DNA of 64,000 nucleotides from Pantoea alfalfae (GTDB lineage: Bacteria; Pseudomonadota; Gammaproteobacteria; Enterobacterales; Enterobacteriaceae). The notes beneath the pieces are model-generated. The model was not told the DNA's origin. It saw only the letters and a list, made by a program, of their open reading frames with translations, and made no database searches. Of the stretch, positions 36,726-46,049 are shown in pieces. Both the position numbers and the translations under genes were made by a program. Numbering within the stretch: position 1 is the stretch's first letter; every line of letters starts with the position of its first letter. The stretch covers positions 248,001 through 312,000 of the forward strand of contig NZ_CP082292.1 of assembly GCF_019880205.1 (NCBI RefSeq), in the 5' to 3' direction.

Positions 36726-38768
36726 ATGACCAATCCGCTACTGACATCTTTTACGCTTCCCCCTTTTTCTGCCATCCAGCCTGAACATGTGGTGCCTGCC
36801 GTGACGGAAGTGCTGAGCCAATGCCGCGCAGAAGTCGAAAAAGTTGTGGCGCAGGGTGCGCCCTATACCTGGGATAACCTGGTTCAGCCGCTGGCGGAAA
36901 CCGACGATCGCCTGAGCCGTATATTCTCCCCGGTCAGCCATCTTAATTCGGTAAAAAACAGCCCGGAGCTGCGTGAAGCTTATGAACAGACGCTGCCGCT
37001 GCTCTCCGAATACAGCACCTGGGTCGGTCAGCATGAAGGGCTGTATCAGGCGTATCGCAACCTGAAAGAGGGCGATCAATACGCGGCACTGGATCTGGCG
37101 CAGAAGAAAGCGGTTGATAACGCCCTGCGTGATTTCGAACTCTCCGGTATTGGTCTGCCAAAAGATAAACAGCAGCGCTATGGTGAAATCGCCGCGCGCC
37201 TCTCTGAGCTGGGTTCGGCTTACAGCAACAACGTGCTCGATGCCACTATGGGCTGGAGCAAGCTGATCACCGATGAAAGCGAGCTGGCCGGTATGCCGGA
37301 AAGCGCACTGGCGGCGGCAAAAGCCCAGGCTGAAGCTAAAGAGCAGGAAGGCTGGCTGCTGACGCTGGATATTCCAAGCTACCTGCCAGTCATGACCTAC
37401 TGCGACAACGCGGCGCTGCGCGAAGAGATGTATCGCGCCTATGCGACACGCGCCTCCGATCAGGGACCGAACGCCGGTAAATGGGACAATGGCCCCATCA
37501 TGGCGGAAGAACTGGCGCTGCGTCACGAGCTGGCTCAGCTGCTGGGCTTCGACTCCTACGCGGATAAATCGCTGGCGACCAAAATGGCGCAAAGCCCCTC
37601 TCAGGTCATCGACTTCCTTAATGACCTGGCTGAACGTGCGCGTCCGCAGGGTGAAAAAGAGCTGGAGCAGCTGCGCGCTTTCGCGCAGAAAGAGCATGGC
37701 GTTGAGCAGCTGAATCCTTGGGATCTCACTTATTACGGTGAAAAGCAGAAGCAGCATCTCTACACCATCAGCGATGAGCAGTTGCGCCCTTACTTCCCGG
37801 AAGCGCGCGCGGTCGCCGGTCTGTTCGAAGTGGTGAAACGCATTTACGGTATCACTGCGAAGCAGCGTACCGACGTTGAGGTTTATCATCCTGACGTGAA
37901 GTTCTTCGATCTGTTTGATGAAACCGGTGAACTGCGCGGCAGCTTCTATCTCGACCTCTACGCCCGCGAGCACAAACGTGGTGGTGCCTGGATGGATGAC
38001 TGCGTGGGCCAGATGCGTAAAGCCGATGGCAGCCTGCAGAAGCCCGTTGCTTACCTGACCTGTAACTTTAACCGTCCGGTGAAAGGCAAACCTGCGCTCT
38101 TCACCCATGACGAAGTGATTACCCTGTTCCATGAGTTTGGTCACGGCCTGCACCACATGCTGACCCGCATCGAAGCGCCTGGCGTTTCCGGTATCAGCGG
38201 TGTGCCGTGGGATGCGGTCGAACTGCCAAGCCAGTTCATGGAAAACTGGTGCTGGGAACCGGATGCGCTGGCGTTTATCTCGGGTCACTTTGAGACCGGT
38301 GAACCGCTGCCGAAAGCGTTGCTGGATAAAATGCTGGCCGCCAAGAACTACCAGGCCGCGCTGTTTATCCTGCGTCAGCTGGAGTTCGGCCTGTTCGATT
38401 TCCGTCTGCATACCGAGTTTAATCCGGAGAAAGGCGCGCAGATTCTGGAAACCCTGCGCGAAGTGAAAAGCCGCGTAGCGGTTGTTCCGAGTCCGGAGTG
38501 GGGCCGTTTCCCACACGCTTTCAGCCATATCTTTGCCGGTGGCTATGCGGCGGGTTACTACAGTTATCTGTGGGCAGATGTGCTGGCGGCAGATGCTTAC
38601 TCCCGCTTTGAAGAAGAGGGCATCTTCAACCGTGAAACCGGTCAGTCGTTCCTGGATAACATCCTGACACGTGGCGGTTCTGAGGAGCCGATGGAGCTGT
38701 TCAAACGCTTCCGTGGCCGTGAGCCGCAGCTTGATGCGATGCTGGAACATTACGGCATTCAGGGATAA
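36726..38768 (+). CDS. prlC: Oligopeptidase A
   Basis: The 680-residue cytoplasmic metallopeptidase (M3 family) degrades short peptides, including cleaved signal peptides. The zinc motif HEFGH is at 469-473, at the same position as in E. coli, with the third ligand in the NWCWEPDAL segment downstream. The protein begins [22 protein letters not shown], nearly as in E. coli. It is followed by rsmJ after 8 bp, reproducing the E. coli prlC-rsmJ operon. A long antisense open frame across it is a codon-usage shadow. Confidence 0.97.
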   Translation: MTNPLLTSFTLPPFSAIQPEHVVPAVTEVLSQCRAEVEKVVAQGAPYTWDNLVQPLAETDDRLSRIFSPVSHLNSVKNSPELREAYEQTLPLLSEYSTWVGQHEGLYQAYRNLKEGDQYAALDLAQKKAVDNALRDFELSGIGLPKDKQQRYGEIAARLSELGSAYSNNVLDATMGWSKLITDESELAGMPESALAAAKAQAEAKEQEGWLLTLDIPSYLPVMTYCDNAALREEMYRAYATRASDQGPNAGKWDNGPIMAEELALRHELAQLLGFDSYADKSLATKMAQSPSQVIDFLNDLAERARPQGEKELEQLRAFAQKEHGVEQLNPWDLTYYGEKQKQHLYTISDEQLRPYFPEARAVAGLFEVVKRIYGITAKQRTDVEVYHPDVKFFDLFDETGELRGSFYLDLYAREHKRGGAWMDDCVGQMRKADGSLQKPVAYLTCNFNRPVKGKPALFTHDEVITLFHEFGHGLHHMLTRIEAPGVSGISGVPWDAVELPSQFMENWCWEPDALAFISGHFETGEPLPKALLDKMLAAKNYQAALFILRQLEFGLFDFRLHTEFNPEKGAQILETLREVKSRVAVVPSPEWGRFPHAFSHIFAGGYAAGYYSYLWADVLAADAYSRFEEEGIFNRETGQSFLDNILTRGGSEEPMELFKRFRGREPQLDAMLEHYGIQG

Positions 38769-38776
38769 GTCGGTTC

Positions 38777-39535
38777 GTGAAAATCTGTTTGCTCGATGAA
38801 TCAGGCGCCGGAGACGGCGCCTTATCACGTTTAGCGCAGCGCTGGCAGCTGGAGCACGACGAAGACGCGCTGCTGGCACTGGTGCAGACGCCGACGCACC
38901 TTGAGCTGCGCAAGCGTGATGAGCCAAAGCTGGGTGGTATTTTTGTTGATTTCGTCACCGGAGCAATGGCGCATCGCCGTCGCTTCGGCGGTGGACGTGG
39001 CGAAGCTGTCGCCAAAGCGGTCGGCATTAAAGGCGGCTATCTGCCGGATGTGGTCGATGCGACGGCCGGACTGGGGCGTGATGCGTTTGTGCTGGCCGCA
39101 CTCGGCTGCCGGGTGCGGATGCTGGAGCGCCATCCGGTCGTGGCTGCACTGCTGGAAGATGGCCTGCAGCGCGGTTATCAGGATGTGGAAATTGGCCCCT
39201 GGCTGCGCGAACGCCTGACGCTGATTCATGCAGCCAGTGCACAGGCGCTGGGCGAGATTACGCCGCAGCCGGATGTGGTCTATCTTGACCCGATGTATCC
39301 CCATCGCCAGAAAAGTGCGCTGGTGAAAAAAGAGATGCGGGTCTTTCAGTCGCTGGTCGGTCCGGATGAAGATGCGGATGCGCTACTGGAACCGGCCCGA
39401 TGGCTGGCGAAGAAACGTATCGTGGTCAAACGGCCAGACTATGCACCGCCGCTGGCGGGTGTCGTGACGCAGGCGGCTGTGGTAACCAAAAGCCATCGCT
39501 TTGATATTTATCCGCCGCTGGTCAGTACGCGTTAG
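38777..39535 (+). CDS. rsmJ: 16S rRNA (guanine1516-N2)-methyltransferase
   Basis: The 252-residue SAM-dependent enzyme methylates G1516 of 16S rRNA. The SAM fold shows [37 protein letters not shown], and the catalytic-loop sequence [21 protein letters not shown]. It is the close counterpart of E. coli RsmJ (YhiQ). The start is GTG at 38777, 8 bp after prlC. In E. coli dtpB follows in the direction of uspA; here an unrelated small peptide gene on the other strand takes that place. Confidence 0.95.
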   Translation: MKICLLDESGAGDGALSRLAQRWQLEHDEDALLALVQTPTHLELRKRDEPKLGGIFVDFVTGAMAHRRRFGGGRGEAVAKAVGIKGGYLPDVVDATAGLGRDAFVLAALGCRVRMLERHPVVAALLEDGLQRGYQDVEIGPWLRERLTLIHAASAQALGEITPQPDVVYLDPMYPHRQKSALVKKEMRVFQSLVGPDEDADALLEPARWLAKKRIVVKRPDYAPPLAGVVTQAAVVTKSHRFDIYPPLVSTR

Positions 39536-39537
39536 GT

Positions 39538-39577
39538 AATTATCAAGCTGAAGCAGTCACTTCAGGTCATGATAATT
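39538..39577. repeat. Nested inverted repeat just after rsmJ
   Basis: Outer arms AATTATCA (39538-39545) and TGATAATT (39570-39577) enclose inner arms CTGAAG (39548-39553) and CTTCAG (39560-39565). It could form a long imperfect hairpin at the rsmJ transcript end or be a protein-binding site. It lacks a T-run. Confidence 0.5.
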
Positions 39578-39642
39578 TCTCTGCCGGTTATGAACGCATA
39601 TGTACTCTGAAAGCGAACGGTTTATCATATTGCGCTCAATAA

Positions 39643-39680
39643 AAAGCCTGTCTGAAATTTATTATCAGGCAGGCTTTAAT
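39643..39680. terminator. Bidirectional terminator between rsmJ and the microcin-like gene
   Basis: AAAGCCTGTCTGA (39643-39655) and TCAGGCAGGCTTT (39665-39677) form a 13-bp stem with one mismatch and a 9-base AT-rich loop. On the - strand the stem is followed by TTATT after the A/T arm, and on the + strand by AATT. It ends the small peptide gene and probably rsmJ. Confidence 0.85.
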
Positions 39681-39725
39681 TATCCGCATGCGCGTTGTCG
39701 CGTTAATACGGTGCTACTGATTCGG

Positions 39726-39968
39726 TCAGGCGGCTAATGTAGTCAGGAAGCCTGAAAATGCATTCAGGAAGCTTTTGGCGAAGTTCAGGCCAATGGCCTT
39801 GTAGGTCAGGCCCAGAGTCTGGCCCAGATCAGTGCTTTCCTTGATTGATGCGACGGTGGTGTCAAATAAGCCGGACACTTCAGTCAGTGCGGTATTAACC
39901 TCACCCAGAAATTCAGTCAGGCCCGCGCCGCTAACTGAAGCAATTTCTGTCTGGTTGATTTCTCTCAT
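39726..39968 (-). CDS. Class II microcin-like precursor peptide (candidate)
   Basis: The 80-residue product begins M-R-E-I-N-Q-T-E-I-A-S-V-S-G-A-G. This is the double-glycine leader form of Gram-negative class II microcins (for example the MREI...ISGA leader of microcin H47), with predicted cleavage after Ala15. The mature 65-residue part is amphipathic to hydrophobic, lacks cysteine and lacks the serine-rich C-terminus of siderophore microcins. It ends FSGFLTTLAA. AAGGA precedes the ATG, a Fur-box-like site lies upstream, and a terminator follows. No leader peptidase/ABC exporter or immunity gene is adjacent. An unrelated small secreted protein is possible. Confidence 0.72.
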   Translation of the reverse strand: MREINQTEIASVSGAGLTEFLGEVNTALTEVSGLFDTTVASIKESTDLGQTLGLTYKAIGLNFAKSFLNAFSGFLTTLAA

Positions 39969-39993
39969 TTTTAATATCCTTATTGGTTTTTTA

Positions 39994-40012
39994 AATAATG
40001 GGGATCATTATT
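39994..40012 (-). promoter_or_regulatory. Fur-box-like palindrome before the microcin-like gene
   Basis: The 19-bp element reads AATAATGATCCCCATTATT on the gene's strand. It matches the Fur consensus (GATAATGATAATCATTATC) at 14 of 19 positions and has perfect 8-base arms AATAATGA/... apart from the centre. It lies 25 bp before the start codon, where repressor binding would block the promoter or early transcript. Iron repression is inference. Confidence 0.6.
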
Positions 40013-40373
40013 CTGCTTTATCCGTTGCCTGCGCAGCAGATAAGCGAGCGAAAGATAACGGATGAATTAACCTTTTCCTATAGTAAGATTTTGATAAATT
40101 ACCCTTTGCTATTAATAAAATTTCTATCATTAGCGACTGGATGAATGAGCAATGTAACAATGGCTTTGAAATTATGTATGGGACGGTAATTACAGCGCTA
40201 AAAGGAAGTAATATAAACGGAGATCAGAAATGATAAAGCAGCGGATATTTAGTTTTGTGTAAAGACAGCCTGGAGGATAGGTTTATAAATAAAAATAGAT
40301 TCCGATGGCGTTGCCCGGGAATCAGGAACTTAAATCGCGGGCCAGAATAAAGCGTAAATATATTCATCCCGAT
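40013..40373. other. AT-rich spacer upstream of the microcin-like gene
   Basis: No gene can be supported. The base composition is visibly AT-rich compared with neighbours. Two minute + strand frames overlap by ATGA: 40141-40233 (30 codons, weak ribosome site) and 40230-40262 (10 codons, GGAG at 40219-40222). They are too short to call. The AT bias suggests acquired or poorly constrained sequence. Confidence 0.4.
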
Positions 40374-40374
40374 A

Positions 40375-40400
40375 AAAAGCCGGCTTACACCGGCTTTAAT
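40375..40400 (-). terminator. Terminator of uspA
   Basis: On the gene's strand the 8-bp stem AAAGCCGG/CCGGCTTT (40376-40383 and 40390-40397) with loop CTTACA is followed by a T-run (40372-40378 complement, TTTTTATC). It lies 9-34 bp beyond the uspA stop. Confidence 0.88.
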
Positions 40401-40408
40401 AACAGCGG

Positions 40409-40846
40409 TTACTCTTCATCTTCATCGCGCAGCGGCACAATCAGCATGTCGATGTGCACGGTGTTGATCAACTGACGGGCTGAAGACATCAGCTTGCTCC
40501 AGAAATCCTGGTGATGACCACACACCACCAAATCAACGTCATATTTTTTGATCGCATCAACCAGCACCTGGCCGAGGTCGCCACTGCCGCTCAGTGTCTC
40601 ACTGATCGGATAGCCCGCAGCATCTGATAATCCTTTCAGTGCCGCATGCGTCTCTTCAGAGATGCGCTTCTGCATATCCCCTAAGTTGACATCAATCAGG
40701 CCGGTGTAAAGGTCGGAGTAATTCACATCAACGTGAATCAGGGAAATTCTGGCATCGTACGGACGAGCCAGCGAGACGGCCTTATCCACCAGCAACTGAC
40801 TTTCGGGAGAAAGGTCTACTGCAATCAGGATGTGTTTATAAGCCAT
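40409..40846 (-). CDS. uspA: Universal stress protein A
   Basis: The 145-residue cytoplasmic stress protein is almost identical to E. coli UspA through [68 protein letters not shown] and the C-terminus [13 protein letters not shown]...[12 protein letters not shown]. It dimerises and is induced by growth arrest and many stresses. It is divergent from uspB, and its strong ribosome site (AAAGGAG) precedes the ATG. Confidence 0.97.
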   Translation of the reverse strand: MAYKHILIAVDLSPESQLLVDKAVSLARPYDARISLIHVDVNYSDLYTGLIDVNLGDMQKRISEETHAALKGLSDAAGYPISETLSGSGDLGQVLVDAIKKYDVDLVVCGHHQDFWSKLMSSARQLINTVHIDMLIVPLRDEDEE

Positions 40847-41261
40847 GATAAAACTCCTTTCACGAGATTAAGGATGGCATCCGGTGTTCCTGCCGCGTCA
40901 CAGCTTAGCGAAATCCTTTGCGCGAGCGGGCGATGAGCGCCACCAAAGTGTCTACCTGCGTTGCAGGTGATGATGTTGTTATGTTCTGAGTATAGCCTTC
41001 TCTCACTGCAAATGCTGCTGTTGCCGTCTGGCTTATGAATAAGATCAAGGCTATGCCAGATTTACTCGCGCTGAACGAAAATCATCGTTGGAAAAAATGT
41101 AAAGAATTCTCCTACACTGAAAAAAGGCGGTCCGGTTCGCAGCCGCTCAGGGGGTCGAAAATTTTCGCAGTCCGGTGATTCAGTGGCTGGTTTTTTCTGC
41201 AGGCGGATACGGTGTCTGACGCTGGATCTGTTGCTGCGATGCCAGCCGGGAGGGGGAGAAT
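40847..41261. promoter_or_regulatory. uspA/uspB divergent promoter region
   Basis: In this 415-bp gap I see a sigma-S-like -10, CTACACT at 41112-41118, about 145 bp before uspB, which E. coli expresses under RpoS. For uspA, the segment near 40980 (GAGTATAGCC) could hold its -10 on the other strand. Nothing else gene-like is present. Confidence 0.35.
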
Positions 41262-41597
41262 ATGATCAGCACTATTGCGCTTTTTTGGGCTCTTTGTGTG
41301 GTATGTATCGTGAATATGGCGCGCTATTTTTCATCGCTGCGTGCGCTGCTGGCGGTATTACGGGGTTGTGATCCGCTGCTGTATCAGTATGTCGATGGGG
41401 CGGGATTCTTCACCTCTCACGGTCAGCCGAGCAAGCAGGTACGGCTGGTCACCTATATCTGGGCAAAGCGCTATCTTGATCATCATGACGATGAGTTTAT
41501 CCGGCGATGCGAGCGGGTGCGGGGGCAGTTTCTTCTGACCAGTGCGCTGTGCGGACTGGTAGTGATCAGTCTGGTGGCGCTGGCGATCTGGCATTAA
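41262..41597 (+). CDS. uspB: Universal stress protein B
   Basis: The 111-residue protein has a TM helix near each end (about 3-22 and 90-110) and matches E. coli UspB: it begins [22 protein letters not shown] and has [25 protein letters not shown] and [20 protein letters not shown]. In E. coli it is needed for ethanol resistance in stationary phase. A strong GGAGGGGGAG ribosome site precedes the ATG. A bidirectional terminator shared with pitA follows. Neighbour order uspA-uspB-pitA is conserved with E. coli. Confidence 0.97.
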   Translation: MISTIALFWALCVVCIVNMARYFSSLRALLAVLRGCDPLLYQYVDGAGFFTSHGQPSKQVRLVTYIWAKRYLDHHDDEFIRRCERVRGQFLLTSALCGLVVISLVALAIWH

Positions 41598-41626
41598 AAA
41601 AGGGCGACTTGCGTCGCCCTTTTTTA
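41595..41626. terminator. Bidirectional terminator between uspB and pitA
   Basis: GGGCGAC (41602-41608) and GTCGCCC (41613-41619) with a TTGC loop, flanked by a six-A run on the left and a six-T run on the right, serve both convergent genes. Confidence 0.96.
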
Positions 41627-41633
41627 GCTGGCA

Positions 41634-43136
41634 TCACACCAGTTTTAAGGCAATCCAGTAGAGCGAACCTGACAGCAGAATACAGACCGGCAGGGTGAAG
41701 ATCCACGCCATGGCGATATTCTTGATGGTCCGACTCTGCAGTCCGCCACCGTCAACCAGCATAGTACCGGCTACCGATGAAGAGAGGATGTGCGTTGTGG
41801 AGACGGGCATGCCGGTATAGCTGGCGACGCCAATCGACAGCGCTGCTGTTACCTGTGCTGACATGCCCTGTGCATAGGTCATGCCTTTTTTACCAATCTT
41901 CTCACCAATGGTGGTGGCAACACGACGCCAGCCAATCATGGTGCCAATGCCCAGCGCCAGCGCGACGGCCACAATAATCCAGATCGGCGCATACTCGATG
42001 GTGCCAAGCAGATCGCTTTTCAGCTTATTGAGGAAGCGCTTGTCATCTGGTGAGGTCTCTTCCAGACGGGCCGCTTTATCGGCGGTATCTGAGATACACA
42101 GCAGCAGACGACGCATCTGACCGCGCTGATCAACCGTCAGCTGGTCGTAGCTCTGCAGATTATTCAGTAACACCTGAGCACGCTGAACGGCCTGCAGTGC
42201 GCGCGCGCTGTCACAGTGGAACTCCTGCGGACTGGTCGCTGGCACTTCTTCCGGCGTTGGCAGCTTAGGCGGTGCCATCTGGATGATGTGGGTCAGCGAG
42301 GCGTTATGCTGCTGGTAATACTGCTCCAGGTGATTGACCGCATCGCGGGTACGCGTGATGTCATAACCGGAGGCATTCATATTCACCACGAAACCGGCCG
42401 GAGCCACACCAATCAGGACCAGCATGATCAGGCCGATGCCTTTCTGACCGTCATTCGCGCCGTGCGAATAGCTCACGCCAATGGCCGAAACAATCAAGGC
42501 GATACGGGTCCAGAACGGCGGCTTTTTCTTGCCGTCGATCTTCTCGCGGTCAGCAGGCGTCATATGAATACGCGCACGCTTTTTGGTATTGCTCCAGTAG
42601 CGACGCAGAATGAAGATTAAGCCGCCTGCGATCACCAGGCCAACGATCGGCGACAGAATCAGAGAAAGGAAGATGTTCAGGACTTTCGGGATGTTGAGTG
42701 CATCAACCACCGAGGTTCCGCTCATCAGGGCGTTGGTCAGACCGATACCGATAATGGCGCCGATCAGCGTATGGGAGCTGGAGGCCGGCAGACCGAGATA
42801 CCAGGTGCCGAGGTTCCAGATAATCGCCGCCAGCAGCATAGAAAACACCATGGCGAGACCGTGAGCCGATCCAACATTTAACAACAGATCGGTGGGAAGC
42901 ATATGAACAATAGCGTAAGCGACACTCAATCCACCGAGTAGCACGCCAAGGAAGTTGAATACACCCGCCATCACCACAGCAAGCTGGGCACGCATGGCAC
43001 GCGTATAGATGACCGTCGCAACTGCGTTGGCCGTGTCGTGGAAACCGTTGATCGCTTCGTAAAACAATACAAACAGCAGGGCAAGAACCAATAACAGGCT
43101 AGTACTGAGGTCTAGACCAGCAAACAGATGTAGCAT
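41634..43136 (-). CDS. pitA: Low-affinity phosphate/metal-phosphate transporter PitA
   Basis: The 500-residue inner-membrane transporter imports phosphate, as metal-phosphate, with protons. The duplicated PiT signature is visible: N-terminal [22 protein letters not shown], with the second copy around [13 protein letters not shown], plus [11 protein letters not shown] and [12 protein letters not shown] central hydrophilic loop is at about 260-375. I chose ATG 43136 (MLHLFAG), as in E. coli; an ATG nine codons earlier lacks a ribosome site too. It resembles E. coli PitA over its length. Confidence 0.96.
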   Translation of the reverse strand: MLHLFAGLDLSTSLLLVLALLFVLFYEAINGFHDTANAVATVIYTRAMRAQLAVVMAGVFNFLGVLLGGLSVAYAIVHMLPTDLLLNVGSAHGLAMVFSMLLAAIIWNLGTWYLGLPASSSHTLIGAIIGIGLTNALMSGTSVVDALNIPKVLNIFLSLILSPIVGLVIAGGLIFILRRYWSNTKKRARIHMTPADREKIDGKKKPPFWTRIALIVSAIGVSYSHGANDGQKGIGLIMLVLIGVAPAGFVVNMNASGYDITRTRDAVNHLEQYYQQHNASLTHIIQMAPPKLPTPEEVPATSPQEFHCDSARALQAVQRAQVLLNNLQSYDQLTVDQRGQMRRLLLCISDTADKAARLEETSPDDKRFLNKLKSDLLGTIEYAPIWIIVAVALALGIGTMIGWRRVATTIGEKIGKKGMTYAQGMSAQVTAALSIGVASYTGMPVSTTHILSSSVAGTMLVDGGGLQSRTIKNIAMAWIFTLPVCILLSGSLYWIALKLV

Positions 43137-43379
43137 AAACGTTACGCCATTTTTGGAGGACATGAACGCGGCGCATTATCCGCGACAACGTGCTGTATGG
43201 GAAAGGAAAATATAGCGTTAATTTGACCTTTCGTCGTAAAGCTGAAGGGTAACTCAGCTAAAAAGGGTTAGATATTAAGCAGATACAATATGACACATTT
43301 ACGGCAATTTTTTGACGCTGGCGTCTCGATGAGCAGATCACTACAATCTGCGCCTTTCCAGTTAAGTGAGTGAACCGCA

Positions 43380-44564
43380 GTGGAACAGTTTGACGTTATC
43401 ATCATTGGTGCCGGCGCCGCCGGGCTGTTCTGTGCCGCCCAGGCCGGACAGCGAGGTCGCCGGGTGTTACTGCTGGATAACGGCAAAAAGCCGGGACGCA
43501 AGATTCTGATGTCTGGCGGTGGCCGCTGCAACTTCACCAATCTCTATACCGAACCAGCGGCCTATCTGTCGCACAATCCTCACTTCTGTAAATCGGCGCT
43601 GGCGCGTTATACCCAGTGGGATTTTATCGATCTGGTCAATCGTCACGGGATTGCCTGGCATGAGAAAACCCTGGGTCAGCTCTTCTGTGATGACTCGGCT
43701 CAGCAGATTGTCGATCTGCTGCTGGTCGAGTGTGACAAGGGCAATGTCACCCTGCGGCTGCGCAGTGAAGTGCTCAGCGTGGCGCGCGATGAAAGCGGCT
43801 ACACCCTGCAGCTCAACGGCAGTACGGTTCAGGCGGAGAAGCTGGTCATCGCCAGCGGCGGTCTGTCGATGCCAGGCCTGGGCGCTTCGCCATTCGGCTA
43901 CAAAATTGCAGAGCAGTTTGGCCTGAGCGTCTTTCCGACGCGGGCGGCGCTGGTGCCCTTTACCCTGCACAAGCCGCTGCTGGAGCAGCTGCAGACGCTG
44001 TCAGGCGTCGCGCTGGAAACCACGATTGACGCGCAGGATGGCACCCGCTTCAAAGAGGCGATGCTCTTTACCCATCGCGGCCTGTCCGGTCCGGCGGTGC
44101 TGCAAATCTCCAGCTACTGGCAGCCGGGTGAATTCGTCACTATCGATCTGTCGCCCGCCACGCCGCTTGAGGCGTTTCTGACGGCGCAGCGTGAAGCACA
44201 TCCGAATCTCAGCCTGAAAAACAGCCTGGCGAAAATTCTGCCGAAGCGTCTGGTGGAAGTCTTACAGGGGCTGAAGGTGGTGCCGGATATCACCCTGAAG
44301 CAGCTCAACAGCAGACAGCAAACCGAACTGGCGCAGACGCTGCACGCCTGGCGCATCCAGCCAAACGGCACAGAGGGCTATCGTACGGCCGAAGTGACGC
44401 TGGGTGGCGTGGATACGACGCAGCTCTCCTCAAAAACGATGGAGGCGCGTGCAGTGCCGGGGCTTTACTTTATTGGCGAAGTAGCCGATGTCACCGGCTG
44501 GCTGGGTGGCTATAACTTCCAGTGGGCGTGGAGTTCTGCCTGGGCCTGTGCCCAGGCGTTGTAA
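43380..44564 (+). CDS. yhiN: HI0933-family flavoprotein YhiN
   Basis: The 394-residue predicted FAD-dependent oxidoreductase starts with GTG. The FAD fold begins VIIIGAGAAGLFCAAQAGQRG at residue 6, followed by the family block KPGRKILMSGGGRCNFTN and the C-terminal GLYFIGEVADVTGWLGGYNFQWAWSSAW. It matches E. coli YhiN, which likewise lies beside pitA. The reaction is not established. It ends 7 bp from a convergent aldo/keto reductase gene. Confidence 0.94.
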   Translation: MEQFDVIIIGAGAAGLFCAAQAGQRGRRVLLLDNGKKPGRKILMSGGGRCNFTNLYTEPAAYLSHNPHFCKSALARYTQWDFIDLVNRHGIAWHEKTLGQLFCDDSAQQIVDLLLVECDKGNVTLRLRSEVLSVARDESGYTLQLNGSTVQAEKLVIASGGLSMPGLGASPFGYKIAEQFGLSVFPTRAALVPFTLHKPLLEQLQTLSGVALETTIDAQDGTRFKEAMLFTHRGLSGPAVLQISSYWQPGEFVTIDLSPATPLEAFLTAQREAHPNLSLKNSLAKILPKRLVEVLQGLKVVPDITLKQLNSRQQTELAQTLHAWRIQPNGTEGYRTAEVTLGGVDTTQLSSKTMEARAVPGLYFIGEVADVTGWLGGYNFQWAWSSAWACAQAL

Positions 44565-44571
44565 CGCGCGT

Positions 44572-45558
44572 TTACCAGCGCTGATGCACGTGAGGCGCGA
44601 TCTTCTCCTGATAGATCTGCTTCAGCGCCGCCATCGTCTCCTCAGAGAGCGCATCGACATCGCTGGCGCGGGCATTGGCTTCAGCCTGTTCACGGTTTTT
44701 TGCGCCAGGGATGACCACGCTGACATCCTCGTTCATCAGGATCCAGCGCAGCGCAAACAGCGCCATGGTGGTGTCGCCCGTCACAAAGCGGCGAATCTCC
44801 TCAACCGCTTCCAGCGCCACTTCATACGGCACGCCGGAGAAAGTCTCGCCCTTATCAAACGCTTCACCATTACGGTTAAAGGTGCGATGGTCGTCAGCGG
44901 CAAACACGCTGTCGGCACGCATTTTGCCGGTCAACAGGCCTGACGCCAGCGGTACGCGGGCGATAATCGCCACATCACGGCGTTTCGCCTCACGCAGCAA
45001 CAGTTCTGCCGGACGCTGGCGGAAAATGTTGTAGATCAGCTGAATCGACGAGACGTTGGGAAATTCCAGTGCCTTCAGGCCTTCTTCGACTTTCTCAACG
45101 GAAACGCCGTAGTGACGGATTTTACCGGCCGCCACCATCTCATCCATCACCGCAAACACATCCGGGTTGTAATAGACCTCGGTCGGCGGGCAGTGCAGCT
45201 GCACCAAATCCAGCGTCTCAGTCTGCAGATTTTCCCGTGAACGATCGATAAAGGCGTTGAGATTTTCGGCGTTGTAGCCTTCTGCCACGTGCGGTGAAAG
45301 GCGACGCCCCAGCTTGGTGGCGACAAACGGGCGTTCTCCGCCGCGCTGATTCAGTACCTCTGCGATAATCTTTTCGGAACGGCCATCGCCATAGACATCG
45401 GCGGTATCAATAAAGGTGATGCCCGCATCCAGCGCGGCGTTCAGCGCGGCTTTGGCATCCTCTATGCTCACTTCTCCCCAGGTTCCGCCAATGGCCCATG
45501 CGCCAAAGCCAATTTCAGAGACGCGCTGACCGGTACGGCCCAGTTTTCGTAATTTCAT
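44572..45558 (-). CDS. Aldo/keto reductase
   Basis: The 328-residue NADPH-dependent TIM-barrel oxidoreductase has the catalytic tetrad visible: Asp51 (FIDTADVYG), Tyr56, Lys82 (ATKLGRR) and the histidine in LVQLHCPP. The cofactor end is VVIPGAKNREQAEANARA. The class resembles the YajO/Tas-type group (AKR11/12-like). The start ATG at 45558 has AGGAAGG upstream. It is convergent with yhiN. Substrate unknown, likely an aldehyde or sugar carbonyl. Confidence 0.9.
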   Translation of the reverse strand: MKLRKLGRTGQRVSEIGFGAWAIGGTWGEVSIEDAKAALNAALDAGITFIDTADVYGDGRSEKIIAEVLNQRGGERPFVATKLGRRLSPHVAEGYNAENLNAFIDRSRENLQTETLDLVQLHCPPTEVYYNPDVFAVMDEMVAAGKIRHYGVSVEKVEEGLKALEFPNVSSIQLIYNIFRQRPAELLLREAKRRDVAIIARVPLASGLLTGKMRADSVFAADDHRTFNRNGEAFDKGETFSGVPYEVALEAVEEIRRFVTGDTTMALFALRWILMNEDVSVVIPGAKNREQAEANARASDVDALSEETMAALKQIYQEKIAPHVHQRW

Positions 45559-45772
45559 GCAAACCTTCCTCGATGCGTTTCAGACAGGGTGACAGAAAAG
45601 GGCTAACCATTGAGCTTAGCGCTTTCCGGCGGAGAGGCGCTTTAACGTTGTCGCACACCAGACGGGTAAAAATACAATGCTGCTACGGCAGGCTGCTGGT
45701 TACGTTGAAGATTTCAGCGAAAAGCAGCTCAAGCTGGATAGATACCGCTTCGCTAATTAATTGATTTTAAGA

Positions 45773-45788
45773 AATTTCACCTGAAATT
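45773..45788. promoter_or_regulatory. Perfect 7+2+7 palindrome before the unknown membrane operon
   Basis: AATTTCA and TGAAATT face each other across CC. It lies about 60 bp before the ATG at 45851, downstream of an AT-rich TAATTAATTGA stretch that could be a promoter. A dimeric repressor site is the simplest reading. Confidence 0.45.
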
Positions 45789-45850
45789 AAACAGGCGAGA
45801 GTGTGGATTCCATCACATACTTCAACTTTCAGGCCAACAATGGGATCGCT

Positions 45851-46048
45851 ATGTTTAAATTTGTTAAGTCGGTCTTTGCCAGTCCCGAGAAGTTCCTGCA
45901 GATCATGACCCGTCAGGATATCAACGACTCGATCGCAGAAGGTGAGCGCATCATTATTGATGAAAACGGCAATATCGCGGTCAACACGCTGAGCGAGGAA
46001 GTCCAGGAAGATTTCGCCCGCCACGTGAATATGTTAAAGGGAGTGTGA
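45851..46048 (+). CDS. Small unknown protein, first gene of a two-gene operon
   Basis: The 65-residue product starts at ATG 45851 (MFKFVKSVFASPEKFLQIMTRQDIND...), with GGGA five bases upstream; a GTG 16 codons earlier (45803) is an alternative start. It is acidic with a predicted helix-turn-strand composition, no signal and no TM. I do not recognise the family. Its stop is 1 bp from the GTG of the next gene, so the two proteins are very probably made together and may interact. Confidence 0.7.
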   Translation: MFKFVKSVFASPEKFLQIMTRQDINDSIAEGERIIIDENGNIAVNTLSEEVQEDFARHVNMLKGV

Positions 46049-46049
46049 G

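Noticed and set aside
36738..38927. A 729-codon antisense open frame across prlC
   Set aside because: It mirrors the codon phase of prlC, a well-supported gene, has no ribosome site or domain, and is typical of GC-rich antisense shadows.
39832..40065. A 77-codon + strand frame overlapping the microcin-like gene
   Set aside because: It is antisense to the better-supported leader-containing frame and has no ribosome site.
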